Positions 8,455 to 18,104 of a stretch of 64,000 bases of DNA are shown here, one piece after another; the first letter of the stretch is position 1, and every line of letters begins with the position of its first letter. The notes beneath the pieces were generated by a model. It did not search any database and had not been told where the DNA came from. It worked only from the letters and a program-made list of their open reading frames with translations. Position numbers and translations under genes: made by a program. The DNA is from Phycisphaerae bacterium. Its GTDB lineage: Bacteria; Planctomycetota; Phycisphaerae; Phycisphaerales; UBA1924. The DNA lies in NCBI GenBank assembly GCA_016794925.1, contig JAEUIW010000001.1, positions 310,001 through 374,000 of the forward strand. Reading direction: 5' to 3'.

Positions 8455-8483
8455 ACACTAACCCAAACAACCCCCGCAAGCAA
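8455..8483 (-). promoter_or_regulatory. Candidate infC promoter and long leader
   Basis: On the minus strand TTGCTT (8483-8478) and TAGTGT (8460-8455) are separated by 17 bp, a reasonable sigma-70 match in an A/C-rich patch that stands out from its GC-rich surroundings. Transcription from here would give infC a leader of about 200 nt (8448-8242). The whole spacer between infC and the kinase gene (8242-8559) holds nothing else I can support. A TTG-started 60-codon frame (8442-8260) ends just before the infC Shine-Dalgarno but lacks protein-like features. Confidence 0.45.
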
Positions 8484-8559
8484 GCAAATTCATGGAGCGC
8501 CAGCGTCGGAATTCACTCCCGATCCGCTTCGGAGCCCTTCGACCGCATGCGAGGAACGC

Positions 8560-10230
8560 TCAGCCGCCCGCCGCCCGGGCACCCAAAATGATGTTCACCG
8601 CCACCGAAACCACCAGCAACAGGCACATCACCACAAAAAGCAGCATGGACACCCCCTGCCGGCGGGGCAGGGACACGTCCACCGCCATCTCCGCCGGGGC
8701 CGCCGCTTCGGCCTGCGCGATTTTGGCGAGGTCCACGCCGCCATAGTCCTTGTGGGCCAGCGTCGGCGCCTTCCCCTGTCGGACGGCTCGCAGGTCCAGC
8801 AGCAAGTCCTTGCAACTCCGGTACCGCTCGCGGGGCGACTTGGCCATCATCATCTCGATGACCTCACTGATGCCCGCGCTCAGCTTGGGATTGACGTGGT
8901 CGGGGGGAGCCAGCTCCGCCTTCAGGTGCTTGTGCATCACCGCGGAGGGGTTCTTCCCGTCGAAGGGCACGTTCCCCGTGACCATGTGGTACAGGGTCGC
9001 GCCGAGTGAATAGATGTCCGTCGCCGGACCGATCTCCAGCTCGCCACGGATCTGCTCCGGCGAGATGTAGTACGGCGTTCCGAAGGCCTTGCCCTGCTCG
9101 GCCTCGGCGGCCTCCTTGTCGCTGATCGCCCGCGCCAGGCCCATGTCGGCGAGCTTCGCGACCCCCTGGCTGGTGAGCATGATGTTCTTGGGCTTGACGT
9201 CGCGGTGGACCAGCCCGCGCTCATGGGCGTGCTGCAGCGCCTCGGCCACCTGCGTCACGAGGTCGATCGCCTCCGCCTCGCCGAAACGCTTGTTCTTCAC
9301 GATGTCGTCGTAGACCGTCCGGCCCTCCACGTATTCCATCACGAAGTAGTGGAACTCGCCGGCCTTGCCCACGTCGTACGCCTGCACGATGTTGGGGTGG
9401 TTCAGCTGCGCCGCGGCACGGCCCTCCGCGTAGAAACGCTCGATGAACTGGTTGTTCATCGAGAACTTCCGCGGCAGTACCTTGATCGCGACCAGCCGGT
9501 CCAGGCTCAACTGCTTGGCCTTGTACACCGTCGCCATCGCCCCCGCGCCCAGCTTCGCCAGCACCTTGTACCCGGGGATCTGCTGGCTGGAGCGCTCCGC
9601 CTCCACGATCGCTTTGAGCCGGTCGAGCTGACGCTTGGTGATGTACTCATTGCGGACCAGGATGTCCGAGAGCGACTGCTGGTTGCGGTCCTCGCGCACC
9701 GATCGGGCCTGCACCAGGCATTGCTGCACCTCTTCCGGCGTCGCCAGATTCAGGTCCACCACAATCCGGGCCACGAACGTGTCGAGGTTCGTTCCTCCCT
9801 TTGATTTCTGGCCCGCACTCGGATCATCGACGATCCGCATCCCCGCGCCCGACCCTGTCGAACCGGCGAACGCTCCCGTTCCCGTGTTCGCCGCGACCGC
9901 TTTGGTTCCCGTCTTCGATGAAGACGAACCGCCCGTTCCCATGCGGGAAGTTTCAGTTAAATCGGGCTTCCCACGAGGCGCTTCGCTCACCGCTGATGTC
10001 TCGCTCGCCGGCCCCCGCGACCCGTCCCCGCCCGTGGACAATCCGCCGGTCCCTTCCATCAAGGCAGACCCGATCGCCGGGCCACCTGATTCGGGCTCTC
10101 GACCGGATGCGGTCGGACGCCGCGCACCGTCATCTACTCTGTTCAGGGGAGTACACAGATCCTGAGCCGGTGGAGCCTGCGGAACGTAAGTTACCGGCCC
10201 ATTCCTGTCAATTCTCGGTTGCGTGGGCAT
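8560..10230 (-). CDS. Membrane-anchored Ser/Thr protein kinase (PknB-like)
   Basis: Up to 556 residues. The Gly/Ser/Thr-rich first 130 look disordered. Residues about 148-215 ([20 protein letters not shown] to [12 protein letters not shown]) form a small helical module resembling the N-terminal domain of type II secretion ATPases. The kinase domain spans about 220-485: glycine loop GAGAMATV (228-235), catalytic Lys in VAIK (250), HRDVKPKN (342-349), DMG in place of DFG (362-364), and [11 protein letters not shown] transmembrane segment at about 528-550 anchors the kinase on the cytoplasmic side with only a short tail outside. The start is uncertain: ATGs at 10059, 9942 and 9840 are in frame and none has a good Shine-Dalgarno. 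Confidence 0.88.
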   Translation of the reverse strand: MPTQPRIDRNGPVTYVPQAPPAQDLCTPLNRVDDGARRPTASGREPESGGPAIGSALMEGTGGLSTGGDGSRGPASETSAVSEAPRGKPDLTETSRMGTGGSSSSKTGTKAVAANTGTGAFAGSTGSGAGMRIVDDPSAGQKSKGGTNLDTFVARIVVDLNLATPEEVQQCLVQARSVREDRNQQSLSDILVRNEYITKRQLDRLKAIVEAERSSQQIPGYKVLAKLGAGAMATVYKAKQLSLDRLVAIKVLPRKFSMNNQFIERFYAEGRAAAQLNHPNIVQAYDVGKAGEFHYFVMEYVEGRTVYDDIVKNKRFGEAEAIDLVTQVAEALQHAHERGLVHRDVKPKNIMLTSQGVAKLADMGLARAISDKEAAEAEQGKAFGTPYYISPEQIRGELEIGPATDIYSLGATLYHMVTGNVPFDGKNPSAVMHKHLKAELAPPDHVNPKLSAGISEVIEMMMAKSPRERYRSCKDLLLDLRAVRQGKAPTLAHKDYGGVDLAKIAQAEAAAPAEMAVDVSLPRRQGVSMLLFVVMCLLLVVSVAVNIILGARAAGG

Positions 10231-10439
10231 GGCACTTCAGCGCTACGCAGCCATACCCCCACAGGTTCCCCACGAGCCAACCCCACCGAATTCGTGATTC
10301 CGGACGTTTCGCTGGACGCGGTGGCAGTTTTCGGCGATACTGTGTTATCCGGTCGGACCGTTCTGGCCTGGCCGCGCCCCTCGCCGGGGCCCTCACCCCT
10401 CCTCCCATTCGGGAAGGAGTTGGAAAAAGGAGTCGCGAC

Positions 10440-11336
10440 GTGTCCCAATTTCTCCGTCGTCGTTCCGCCTTTACGCTCATCGAATTGCTGGTGGTGATCG
10501 CGATCGTGGCCCTGCTGATCTCGATCCTGCTCCCGGCGCTGGGCCGGGCCCGCAAGGCGGCGTACATGGCGATCTCGCTGAACAACATCAAGCAGATCAA
10601 CACCGGCTCCACGACCTACAAGACGGACCAGAAGGGGATGCTGCCCCTCACGCTCGCGTACCAGAAGCGAGGCATCACGAAGGTCGCGGACAACTCGGTG
10701 TTCGGCTGGTGCACCTGGTCATTCGGCGGCAAGAATTGCGACACGTACTGGCCCAATTCCAACGGCAAGCGCGGCTTCGACATCGAGGCCGCCGACCGCC
10801 CGCTCAACCCCTACATGTACCCTGAGATTACCTGGGACGCGCCCCCGTGGTACACGCAGCAGCCGCTGGATGCGAATTCGCCCTCGCGGCGGAGCCAGCA
10901 GGCCGAAGTCTTCCGCGATCCCAGCGACAAGGTCACGCACCAACGGCAGTGGCCCAGGGAGTCGCCGGGCGTTTCGGCGTACGACGACGTGGGCACGTCG
11001 TACCAGTACAACATCAAGTGGTGGGACCAGTTGATGCTGGAGTATCCGCAACTGAGTTTCGAGCAGAAGTTCGACTTCGGCGTGCGCCGGCTGTCGGTGG
11101 CCGATGCGTTCACCCCGGCCCGGATGATCTGGCTCAACGACGAGTACGCCGACATCACGATCTACAACGCCGATCCGAAGTACACCATCCGCAACGGGTA
11201 CGGAGACATCAACAAGTCGGTGGTCGGCTTCCTCGATGGGCACGGCGCCTACCTCACGATGCGACCCGGCAATATCCGGAGTTCGTTCACCAACGAGGAC
11301 TACACCGTTGTGTTCGAGGATCTCCGGCTGCCGTGA
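10440..11336 (+). CDS. Prepilin-like protein, type II secretion/type IV pilin N-terminus (copy 1)
   Basis: A 298-residue protein starting at GTG 10440, set by AAGGAG at 10427-10432. The short leader ends in SA, then [20 protein letters not shown]; prepilin peptidase would cut between Ala and Phe and methylate the Phe. [20 protein letters not shown] is the usual planctomycete continuation. The C-terminal globular domain contains [16 protein letters not shown] and the closing [20 protein letters not shown], typical of planctomycete H-X9-DG/DUF1559-like pseudopilins. It is followed 118 bp later by a close paralogue in the same orientation. Such proteins are numerous in planctomycetes; assembly into a pilus or export of the globular domain has not been established. 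Confidence 0.85.
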   Translation: MSQFLRRRSAFTLIELLVVIAIVALLISILLPALGRARKAAYMAISLNNIKQINTGSTTYKTDQKGMLPLTLAYQKRGITKVADNSVFGWCTWSFGGKNCDTYWPNSNGKRGFDIEAADRPLNPYMYPEITWDAPPWYTQQPLDANSPSRRSQQAEVFRDPSDKVTHQRQWPRESPGVSAYDDVGTSYQYNIKWWDQLMLEYPQLSFEQKFDFGVRRLSVADAFTPARMIWLNDEYADITIYNADPKYTIRNGYGDINKSVVGFLDGHGAYLTMRPGNIRSSFTNEDYTVVFEDLRLP

Positions 11337-11454
11337 GCGTCCGACGTTCTTCGACCCCCGCGCGGCCGCGGTCCGTCCGTGGTCACGCGCAACTCCCGCC
11401 CGTTTCCGGATCGCGGTAGACTGGCGACCCGAGGTTCTTTGCCGGAGTGAAACC

Positions 11455-12348
11455 GTGCCGACTCGCCCAAACTCACGTGCCGCCTTCACGCTCATCGAGT
11501 TGCTGGTGGTGATCGCGATCGTGGCCCTGCTGATCTCGATCCTCCTGCCCGCGATCGGGCGTGCCCGCAAGGCGGGCTACATGGCCGTATCGCTGAGCAA
11601 CCTTAAGCAGATCAACACGTCGGCCACGTCCTACAAACTCGACAACAAGGGCATGATGCCCCTCATCATGCCCATGCCGCCACGCCAGATTCCGCCCCCG
11701 CCCGACGCGCCGATCAACCAGGTCTGCACCTGGACCTTTGGCGGCAAGAACACGTCGAGGGCCTGGTTCGGCGGCGTGTTCGACGTGATGGCCGCGGACC
11801 GCCCGCTCAACCCCTACGTGTACCCCGAGATCACCTGGGACTGCCCGCCGAGGGAATCGGGCCAGGTGCTGCCGGCGGACGCCCCCGCGCGAACGCTCCA
11901 GCAGGCCGAGGCGTTCCGCGACCCCAGCGACAAGGTGGACCACCAGATCAACTGGCCAAACGCCAATCCGTCGACGACCGCGTACGACGCGGTGGGAACG
12001 TCCTACCAGTCGAACATCAAGTGGTGGGACCGCATCCGCCTTGACGCCAACTTCACCCAGCAGCCCAAGTGGCGCCGCGCCTTCGAGTTCGGCATGCGGC
12101 GCATGAACGCCGCGGACTCGTACTCACCGTCCCGGTTCGTCTGGTTCCACGACGAGTACGCCGATATCGTGATCTACAGCAACAGCCCGAAGGCGATGGT
12201 CCGGAATGGCTACGGCGACATCAACAAGTCGCTGCTCGGCTTCCTTGACGGGCACGTCGCGTACCTGACGGTGTTCCCCGGCAACGTCGAGATCGCGTTC
12301 AACAACGGCGACTACCAGATGACCTTCGACGGCCTGAAGTTCAAGTAG
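11455..12348 (+). CDS. Prepilin-like protein, tandem paralogue (copy 2)
   Basis: A 297-residue protein from GTG 11455, with GGAG about seven bases upstream. The leader VPTRPNSRAA is followed by [40 protein letters not shown] and a globular domain collinear with copy 1. Shared blocks include [47 protein letters not shown] and [20 protein letters not shown]. The pair arose by duplication. The part between the pilin helix and the ADRPLNPY block (copy 2: MPPRQIPPPPDAPINQ) is where they differ most, so it may be the exposed, diverging face. Confidence 0.85.
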   Translation: MPTRPNSRAAFTLIELLVVIAIVALLISILLPAIGRARKAGYMAVSLSNLKQINTSATSYKLDNKGMMPLIMPMPPRQIPPPPDAPINQVCTWTFGGKNTSRAWFGGVFDVMAADRPLNPYVYPEITWDCPPRESGQVLPADAPARTLQQAEAFRDPSDKVDHQINWPNANPSTTAYDAVGTSYQSNIKWWDRIRLDANFTQQPKWRRAFEFGMRRMNAADSYSPSRFVWFHDEYADIVIYSNSPKAMVRNGYGDINKSLLGFLDGHVAYLTVFPGNVEIAFNNGDYQMTFDGLKFK

Positions 12349-12400
12349 CGCGGCGTCCGCCCGACCCGCACGGCGCGCGGCCCCCTCGCTACCCTCCGGC

Positions 12401-14896
12401 GTGCCCCTCGCGCTCCCGCCCCGTGCCGATGCCGATCCGCTCCTGGCCGACCTGACCGAGCCGCAGGCCCAGGCGGTGCTGCACGCCCGCGGGCCGCTGC
12501 TGGTCCTCGCCGCCGCGGGCAGCGGCAAGACCCGCGTGATCACGCGCCGCATCGCACACCTGGTCCGCCTCGGCGTGCCCCCCTGGCGGATCCTCGCCCT
12601 CACGTTCACCAACAAGGCCGCGCTCGAGATGCGCTCGCGCGTGGAATCGCTCCTGGGCGGGGCCGATTCGCCGCGGTCGCGCGGCCTGACCGTGAGCACG
12701 TTCCACGCGCTCGGCGCCCGTCTGCTGCGGCGCTATGCGCCCCTGGCCGCGCGGGTCGTCCCCGGGCTCCGGCCCGACTACTCGATCTACGACACCGCGG
12801 ACCAGTCGTCGATGATGAAGCGGACCCTGGAGCGGCTCGGGCTCTCCAGCGCCAACTGGCCCCCGCGCAGCGTGCTCGCCCACGTCTCACACGCCAAGAA
12901 CCGGCTGGAGGACGCCGCTGCCTTCGGCGCGCGGGCCGGCGACTTCCACGCCCGGACGATCGCCAAGATCTACGCCTCGTACGAGTCGGCCATGCGTGCC
13001 GCCGGAGCCCTGGACTTCGACGACCTGCTTGTCCTCACCGCCCGTATGCTGCGCGACTTGCCCGAGGTGCGCGACGAGTGCCGGGCCCGCTGGACGCACC
13101 TCCTCATCGATGAGTACCAGGACACCAACCACGCGCAGCTCGTGATCGCGCGCCTGCTGGCGGGCGAGTCCGCCCCGCTCGGCATGGGGGGCAACGCGAC
13201 GGAGCATTCGCGCGGGCCGGATGAAACGGTGGGGGAGGCGGGACGCGGCGGGCCCAACATCTGCGTCGTGGGCGATCCCGATCAGTCGATCTACGCCTGG
13301 CGCGGGGCGGACATCTCGAACATCCTTGAGTTCGAGACCCACTACCCCGACGCGCGGGTCATCGCGCTGGGGGAGAATTTCCGGTCCCGCGCGCCCATCC
13401 TGGCGGTCGCGGACGGCCTGATCCGCCGCAACATCCGGCGTAAGCACAAGCCGCTCTTCACGCGCAAGGACGGCGGCCGCAAGGTCGAGGTGATCGCATG
13501 CCGGGACGAGCGGCACGAGGCCGCGGTCGTGCTGGATTGGATCCGGGCCGCGCTCGCGGACGATGCGACCGGGGGCGCCTGGAAGAACGCCGCGGTCTTC
13601 TACCGGACCAACGCGCTGTCGCGCGTCATGGAGGACGCGCTGCGCGACGCCGGGGTGCCGTACGTCGTGGCCCGCGGCACGGCGTTCTTCGACCGCGAAG
13701 AGGTGCGCGACGCGCTCGCGTACCTCCGCGTCCTGGCGAACCCGGCGGACTCGGTGAGCCTGGAACGGGTGCTCAACAAGCCCGCCCGGGGAATCAGCGC
13801 CGCCACGCAGGAGGCGCTCGAAGCCGCGTCCGCCGTGGCCGGTACGCCCCTGCTCGAAGCCTGTCGGCGGGCCGCCGAGATGGTCCCCGGGCTTGCGCCC
13901 AAGGCCCGGGCCGCGGTCGAGCGATTCGTCTCCCTGCTCGATGGCTGGACGGACCAATCCCGGTACATGGGAGAGGATGTCACCGGCTCGCTGGCCGATC
14001 TCGTCGGGCGGGTCGTCCGCGAGTCCGGGCTTGAGAAGCTCCACGCCTCCGACGAACCGGATCCCGATTCCGACCGTGTCGCCAACCTGCGCGAGCTGGT
14101 CAGCTCCGCGCTCCAGTTCGAGGAGCAGTACGACCCCGCCGGCGACGCGGCCCTGGACCCGCACGAGCATCCCGCCGCCGCGCCCGCCACGCCGCCGCTG
14201 CTGGCCATGCTCCGGGCGTATCTGGAGCGGGTCTCATTGGTCGCCGACGCGGACGCCGTGGACCCCGCGCGGGGAGCGGTCACCCTGATGACCCTGCACG
14301 CCGCCAAGGGGCTGGAGTTCCCCGTCGTCGCCGTCATCGGTCTTGAGGAGAACCTCCTTCCGCACGCGCGCGCCCAGGAGAGCGACGCGCAGCTCGAGGA
14401 GGAGCGACGCCTCGCCTTTGTCGGCATCACCCGCGCCATGGAGCGTCTGCTGCTCACCACCGCGCGCACCCGCAGCGTGCGCGGCGTGCCCGAGCGGACC
14501 ATCGAATCCCGGTTCCTGCAGGAGCTGCCCGACGCGTTCGTCGAGCGCTCCGACCAGTCCGCGGTCGGCGGGTGGGGAGACGTTGGGGGGAGTGGGGGGA
14601 GTGGGGGGGACGACGGAACCAGATGGCACCGCGATCGCTTCGGGCCCGGGCGCCGCGGCTCGCCGGCGGGCGGCGACTTCTCCGGTCCGACCGATCGCGC
14701 GCGATCCACCCGGCCCGGCACGGACGAGGACGCGGACGGGCCGTCCGTCGGCCAGCTCGTTCGCCATCCTCAATTCGGTGTCGGCCGCGTCCTCGCCGTC
14801 AGCCGCGGCGGCAACGCCACCGCTCGCATTGAGTTCCAAGCCGTGGGGCTCAAGACGCTGGTCCTTCAATACGCCCGCCTCGAACCGCTGGATTGA
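12401..14896 (+). CDS. pcrA: PcrA/UvrD-type superfamily 1 DNA helicase
   Basis: An 831-residue 3'-5' helicase for nucleotide-excision and mismatch repair and removal of stalled complexes. Motif I is AAAGSGKTRVITRR (about 37-50), Ia ALTFTNKAALEMR, II LLIDEYQDTN (about 232-241), III VVGDPDQSIYAWRGADI (about 288-304), IV LGENFRSR, V VTLMTLHAAKGLEF and VI EEERRLAFVGITRAMERL. The C-terminal GQLVRHPQFGVGRVLAVSRG (from about 780) is the PcrA Tudor-like domain that contacts RNA polymerase. Two oddities are a hydrophilic insertion of about 30 residues between motifs II and III (about 252-284) and a Gly/Ser linker encoded by a 9-bp tandem repeat (14585-14609). It starts at GTG. Confidence 0.92.
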   Translation: MPLALPPRADADPLLADLTEPQAQAVLHARGPLLVLAAAGSGKTRVITRRIAHLVRLGVPPWRILALTFTNKAALEMRSRVESLLGGADSPRSRGLTVSTFHALGARLLRRYAPLAARVVPGLRPDYSIYDTADQSSMMKRTLERLGLSSANWPPRSVLAHVSHAKNRLEDAAAFGARAGDFHARTIAKIYASYESAMRAAGALDFDDLLVLTARMLRDLPEVRDECRARWTHLLIDEYQDTNHAQLVIARLLAGESAPLGMGGNATEHSRGPDETVGEAGRGGPNICVVGDPDQSIYAWRGADISNILEFETHYPDARVIALGENFRSRAPILAVADGLIRRNIRRKHKPLFTRKDGGRKVEVIACRDERHEAAVVLDWIRAALADDATGGAWKNAAVFYRTNALSRVMEDALRDAGVPYVVARGTAFFDREEVRDALAYLRVLANPADSVSLERVLNKPARGISAATQEALEAASAVAGTPLLEACRRAAEMVPGLAPKARAAVERFVSLLDGWTDQSRYMGEDVTGSLADLVGRVVRESGLEKLHASDEPDPDSDRVANLRELVSSALQFEEQYDPAGDAALDPHEHPAAAPATPPLLAMLRAYLERVSLVADADAVDPARGAVTLMTLHAAKGLEFPVVAVIGLEENLLPHARAQESDAQLEEERRLAFVGITRAMERLLLTTARTRSVRGVPERTIESRFLQELPDAFVERSDQSAVGGWGDVGGSGGSGGDDGTRWHRDRFGPGRRGSPAGGDFSGPTDRARSTRPGTDEDADGPSVGQLVRHPQFGVGRVLAVSRGGNATARIEFQAVGLKTLVLQYARLEPLD

Positions 14897-14910
14897 TGAA
14901 GTTCATCGGT

Positions 14911-15732
14911 TCAGCGCCGGCGCGGCCCGCCCAGGTTCCGCACCGAGACCAGGTCGATCTCGATGGTCAGCGGCACGCCCGCGGGGCGCGAGGTCTCGAC
15001 GCCCGGCGCGGTCACGTTCATTTCCTTGGGCACGATCAGGCGGCGCTTGCCGCCGACCTTCATCCCCTCGATGCCGAACTGCACCGGCTGGAACTCGCCC
15101 GGCAACCACAGGTACGGCTTGGTCGCCTCGGCGCGCTCGACCTCCTTGCCGTCCTTGTCCTTCACTACGCACGCGGTCGCGGCCACGCACTGGATCGATG
15201 CTTCCTCGCCGTCACCGACCTTCAGGTCCTCGACCTGGAGCGCGTCGATGAGCTGGATCGTGAAGACCACGTCGGCGTTGGGCGGGATATCCGCTCCCGC
15301 GCCGCGCTCGCCCCACGCCATCGCCGCCGGGATGGTCAGCCTGCGCACGCCGCCCACCTTCATTCCCGGCACCCCCTTCTGCCAGCCGGGGATCATGCCC
15401 GAGAGCGGCAGCGAGACCGGCTCGGCCCGCTCGAACGACGATTCGAACACCCTCCCGCCGTCCTTGAGCGTGCCGTGGAAATATGCCACCACCGCGCCGC
15501 CGGGCTTCACCTCGTACCCATCGCCGATTTTCAGATCCTCCGCGATCAGGCCGCCGTCGAACTCCGCCCGCTTCACGACCGGACCGTCGGGAACGGGGAT
15601 CGGCGTCGGCGGCACCGGTTCAATCTGAATCTGGGGGGGCTCGCCCGCCGGCTGCCCGTTGGTAGGCGCCGCGGCGAATCCGGCGACGACGGAGATCGAC
15701 ACGAGCGCGGCACGGGCGTGAACTCTCAACAT
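14911..15732 (-). CDS. Exported tandem-domain FKBP-type peptidyl-prolyl isomerase
   Basis: A 273-residue protein. ATG 15732 is supported by AAAGGA six bases upstream and by a signal peptide (residues 1-27) that starts there. Domain 1 (about 58-165) is a canonical FKBP: VVAYFHGTLKDGGRVFESSF, SLPLSGMIPGWQKGVPGMKV, and IPAAMAWGERGAGADIPPNA, with the active-site aromatics preserved. Domain 2 (about 168-265) keeps FGIEGMKVGGKRRLIVPKEM but lacks the FDSS/W core, so it is probably non-catalytic. FKBPs catalyse cis-trans prolyl isomerisation; this one likely acts on envelope proteins. It is 62 bp downstream of the aspartyl protease gene and probably co-transcribed. Confidence 0.88.
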   Translation of the reverse strand: MLRVHARAALVSISVVAGFAAAPTNGQPAGEPPQIQIEPVPPTPIPVPDGPVVKRAEFDGGLIAEDLKIGDGYEVKPGGAVVAYFHGTLKDGGRVFESSFERAEPVSLPLSGMIPGWQKGVPGMKVGGVRRLTIPAAMAWGERGAGADIPPNADVVFTIQLIDALQVEDLKVGDGEEASIQCVAATACVVKDKDGKEVERAEATKPYLWLPGEFQPVQFGIEGMKVGGKRRLIVPKEMNVTAPGVETSRPAGVPLTIEIDLVSVRNLGGPRRR

Positions 15733-15794
15733 GGCGGGTCCTTTCTCGGTAAGGCCGAGGGTAGCCCACCGGCCTGTCCGGGGTCGCCCGCCGC

Positions 15795-17396
15795 TCATTC
15801 GTTCTTCGAACCGTCACGGGGGATCAGCGCGATCCGCCGCCGCTGGTAATCGGTGTACATCGTGAAGGGGCGGAGCACCTGCCCGCCGACATTCCCCAGG
15901 GTGTACGGGTCGGCGAACGCCCCCTTCGCTTCCGTCACGAAGACCACGTCCATCCCGCCCAGCTCCGCGCCGGCCAGGTTCAGGGAGCGGATCTTCCCGG
16001 CCCGGGCTTCGATGAAACCGCCCACGCCCCCGGCTGTGCTGGCCGTGGTCTCGCGGCCCTCGAGCAGGTTCAGCCGCCGCACCGCGGGCTCGCAGATCGC
16101 GACGCTCGAGCCGCCCGCGCCCGTGTCCAGGGTGAACATCCCGGCGTGCCCCTCCACGGCGCCCTCGACCGTCGGCACGCGGTTGTACAGCTCCATGCGC
16201 GCCCACGCGAGGCCCGCGCCGTCGAAGGTCCGGGGGTCGTGCAGCTCCACGCTCGGCGCCGCCATGTCGATCCGCGCGATCGAGCGGTGCAGCACGCCGA
16301 AGCCGATCACGCCGTCGATGTGCTCGCCCATCGGCGCGTCGAGGAAGGCCAGGTCGAGCGCGATCGTGATCGGTCGCTCCATCGTCAGTCGCCCGATCGT
16401 GAGCGATCCCGGCCGCGCCAGCGTGGTCGGCACCGAGCCGCCCACGCCCAGCGCCGGCAGCGTGCCCTCGGTCGCGATCTTCAGCCGCTCCACCGTCGTG
16501 GTGGCCAGCACCGTCGCCCCCGCGCCCGTGTCGAAGATGAACCACCCCTCCTCTCCCCCGTTGATCCGCGCCCGCACCAGCATGTGCCCGGTCGGGGCCC
16601 GCTTGATCGTCAGCGCCGCGGGCGCGCCGGGGTCGAACCGTGCCGCGCCCGCGTCCGGCTCGGGCGGCGCGAAGACCCCACCGCCTTCGCCCTCGGAGGC
16701 GCTCAGCACCGCCAGGGACTCCATCTCGTAGCTCGCGTCCGCGCCGCGGGCGGTGACGACCGACACGTGCCGGGGGAACCACATCCCCTCGTGCTCGGCC
16801 CATCCCTCCATCGTGATGGTCCCCTCCGTTGCGCCCCAGCGGAACACCACGCCGGTGGGCCGCCCGGACTCGGCGTCCACCGTGATCACCCCGCTCAGCG
16901 GGCTGTCGCTCAATTCGAATTCCAGCTTCACGCCCGAGGCCGACGCGTCGCCCCCCGCGCCGCCGGCGAGCAGCCGGAACGCGAGCGGCGCGGCGGGGCT
17001 GAGCCACCCGTGCGTCTGGAACATCGTTCCGACCATGAACTGATCCCGCTCCCCCAGCGCCAGCGTGCGGATCTCGCCCCCCAGGTCGCGCGACCAGACC
17101 GTCGTTCCGTCAAACCCGCTCTCGATGGTCACGAGTCCGTCCATGCGGCGGTGGAACCGGCCCGTCGCGTCGAACCGCTGCCGATGCGTCGCGGGCGCCC
17201 CGAGCAGCGACGCGGGGCCGCGGATCTCCACCCCGTGCGCGAGCGCGCGGAGCCGTTCGTAGCCGACCGCCCGCCGCACGCGATCGAGCACCGCGCCCAC
17301 GCCGTCCCCGGGCGGGATCGCACCGGCCAGCGCCGGGGTCCCTGCCAGAAGGCAGGTCGTCAACGGGAGCATCACCACACGCGAAGCAGGAATCAT
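15795..17396 (-). CDS. Exported protein with two retroviral-type aspartyl protease domains
   Basis: A 533-residue protein with a signal peptide (residues about 1-25). Residues about 30-250 resemble an outer-membrane-lipoprotein-sorting (LolA-like) or DUF4292-type beta domain. Two pepsin/retropepsin half-barrels follow, each with a catalytic triplet: FIFDTGAGATVL (Asp289) and FTLDTGAGGSSVAI (Asp424), with GVIGFGVL and GGQVLRPF as flap-side elements. Carrying both halves in one chain makes a pseudo-dimer like pepsin, although bacterial gag-pre-asp proteins usually have one. ATG 17396 has AAAGGAG seven bases upstream and overlaps the regulator stop by ATGA, implying translational coupling. The substrate is unknown; the role is probably periplasmic proteolysis. 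Confidence 0.8.
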   Translation of the reverse strand: MIPASRVVMLPLTTCLLAGTPALAGAIPPGDGVGAVLDRVRRAVGYERLRALAHGVEIRGPASLLGAPATHRQRFDATGRFHRRMDGLVTIESGFDGTTVWSRDLGGEIRTLALGERDQFMVGTMFQTHGWLSPAAPLAFRLLAGGAGGDASASGVKLEFELSDSPLSGVITVDAESGRPTGVVFRWGATEGTITMEGWAEHEGMWFPRHVSVVTARGADASYEMESLAVLSASEGEGGGVFAPPEPDAGAARFDPGAPAALTIKRAPTGHMLVRARINGGEEGWFIFDTGAGATVLATTTVERLKIATEGTLPALGVGGSVPTTLARPGSLTIGRLTMERPITIALDLAFLDAPMGEHIDGVIGFGVLHRSIARIDMAAPSVELHDPRTFDGAGLAWARMELYNRVPTVEGAVEGHAGMFTLDTGAGGSSVAICEPAVRRLNLLEGRETTASTAGGVGGFIEARAGKIRSLNLAGAELGGMDVVFVTEAKGAFADPYTLGNVGGQVLRPFTMYTDYQRRRIALIPRDGSKNE

Positions 17397-18010
17397 GACG
17401 CGGCTCCTTTCCTTGCCCCCACCCGGTGTGCCGGACGCGGCGCCACTCGAGGGGGCGCGAGAACGCACGAGAATGAAACGGCCTTTCTTCCCGGCCCGGG
17501 GCGGCCGGAATGAACCGTCGTGAACAGTTCACGCAGCAGTTCGTTCAGCCGCAGCAGCTCGGTCTCGTCCACCCATCCCTTGGCCCGACCCGCCCACAGG
17601 TTGCGGCACGGGCCCTGCGCGACACACGTGTCGTCAGCCAGGCCCCGCCGGTACTCCCGATACGCCAGGCGCAGCGCCGAACCGATCACGCGCTCGAAGC
17701 CGCGGGCACGCGGCCGTTCGTACGAGATCATCAGCGGCCGGGCCGGAACGTCGTACAACGCCGCCGCGTGCCGCCCCTCGCGACGCTCGCCCGCCTCAAC
17801 GACCAGACCGACCCGGATCAGCACCTTCACATGAAAGTAGAGCGAGTCCGCCGCGCGACCCAGCAGCCCGGCCAGGTCGCCGATCGAGGCCGGCCCGGCG
17901 GCCACGAGCGCATCGACGATCTCCTGCCTCGCGGGCGACGCCAAGGCCCGAATCTGCGTCGCGGACCGGATCACGAACGGTCCCGACGAATCCCGCGTGC
18001 CGGACTTCAT
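17393..18010 (-). CDS. ArsR-like winged-helix transcriptional regulator
   Basis: A 205-residue regulator. The N-terminal winged HTH is IRALASPARQEIVDALVAAG, PASIGDLAGLLGRAADSLYF and HVKVLIRVGLVVEAGERREG, the ArsR/HTH_20 pattern. The C-terminal half (about 90-170) is an unrecognised, Arg-rich helical domain with C-x5-C spacing in DTCVAQGPCRNLW, a possible metal or redox site. It is the first gene of a unit with the aspartyl protease (ATGA overlap) and the FKBP. An operator-like inverted repeat and near-consensus promoter lie directly at its start, so autoregulation is likely. The start codon is essentially at the predicted transcription start, which implies a leaderless message. Confidence 0.8.
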   Translation of the reverse strand: MKSGTRDSSGPFVIRSATQIRALASPARQEIVDALVAAGPASIGDLAGLLGRAADSLYFHVKVLIRVGLVVEAGERREGRHAAALYDVPARPLMISYERPRARGFERVIGSALRLAYREYRRGLADDTCVAQGPCRNLWAGRAKGWVDETELLRLNELLRELFTTVHSGRPGPGRKAVSFSCVLAPPRVAPRPAHRVGARKGAAS

Positions 18011-18045
18011 GATTGAAATAATATCACAAATTTCAATCGTGTCAA
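18011..18045 (-). promoter_or_regulatory. Near-consensus promoter overlapped by a perfect 9-bp inverted repeat
   Basis: On the minus strand, TTGACA (18045-18040) and TATTAT (18023-18018) are 16 bp apart. The inverted repeat gattgaaat (18011-18019) / atttcaatc (18030-18038) covers the -10 element, the predicted start site and part of the spacer. Its 10-bp centre gives dyads about two helical turns apart, as for a dimeric regulator. The regulator ATG begins at 18010, one base beyond the repeat, so RNA from this promoter would have almost no 5' leader. The repeat is best read as the operator of the ArsR-like protein it precedes. Confidence 0.7.
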
Positions 18046-18104
18046 GGTCCCGCCGTGAACCCCCGCCGCCCACCCGGCGACCCGCCTTGCGGTACGCTGC
18101 GCAT

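Noticed and set aside
14585-14609. The 9-bp G-rich tandem repeat in pcrA as a phase-variation switch
   Set aside because: The unit is a multiple of three, so slippage changes linker length but does not turn the gene off.
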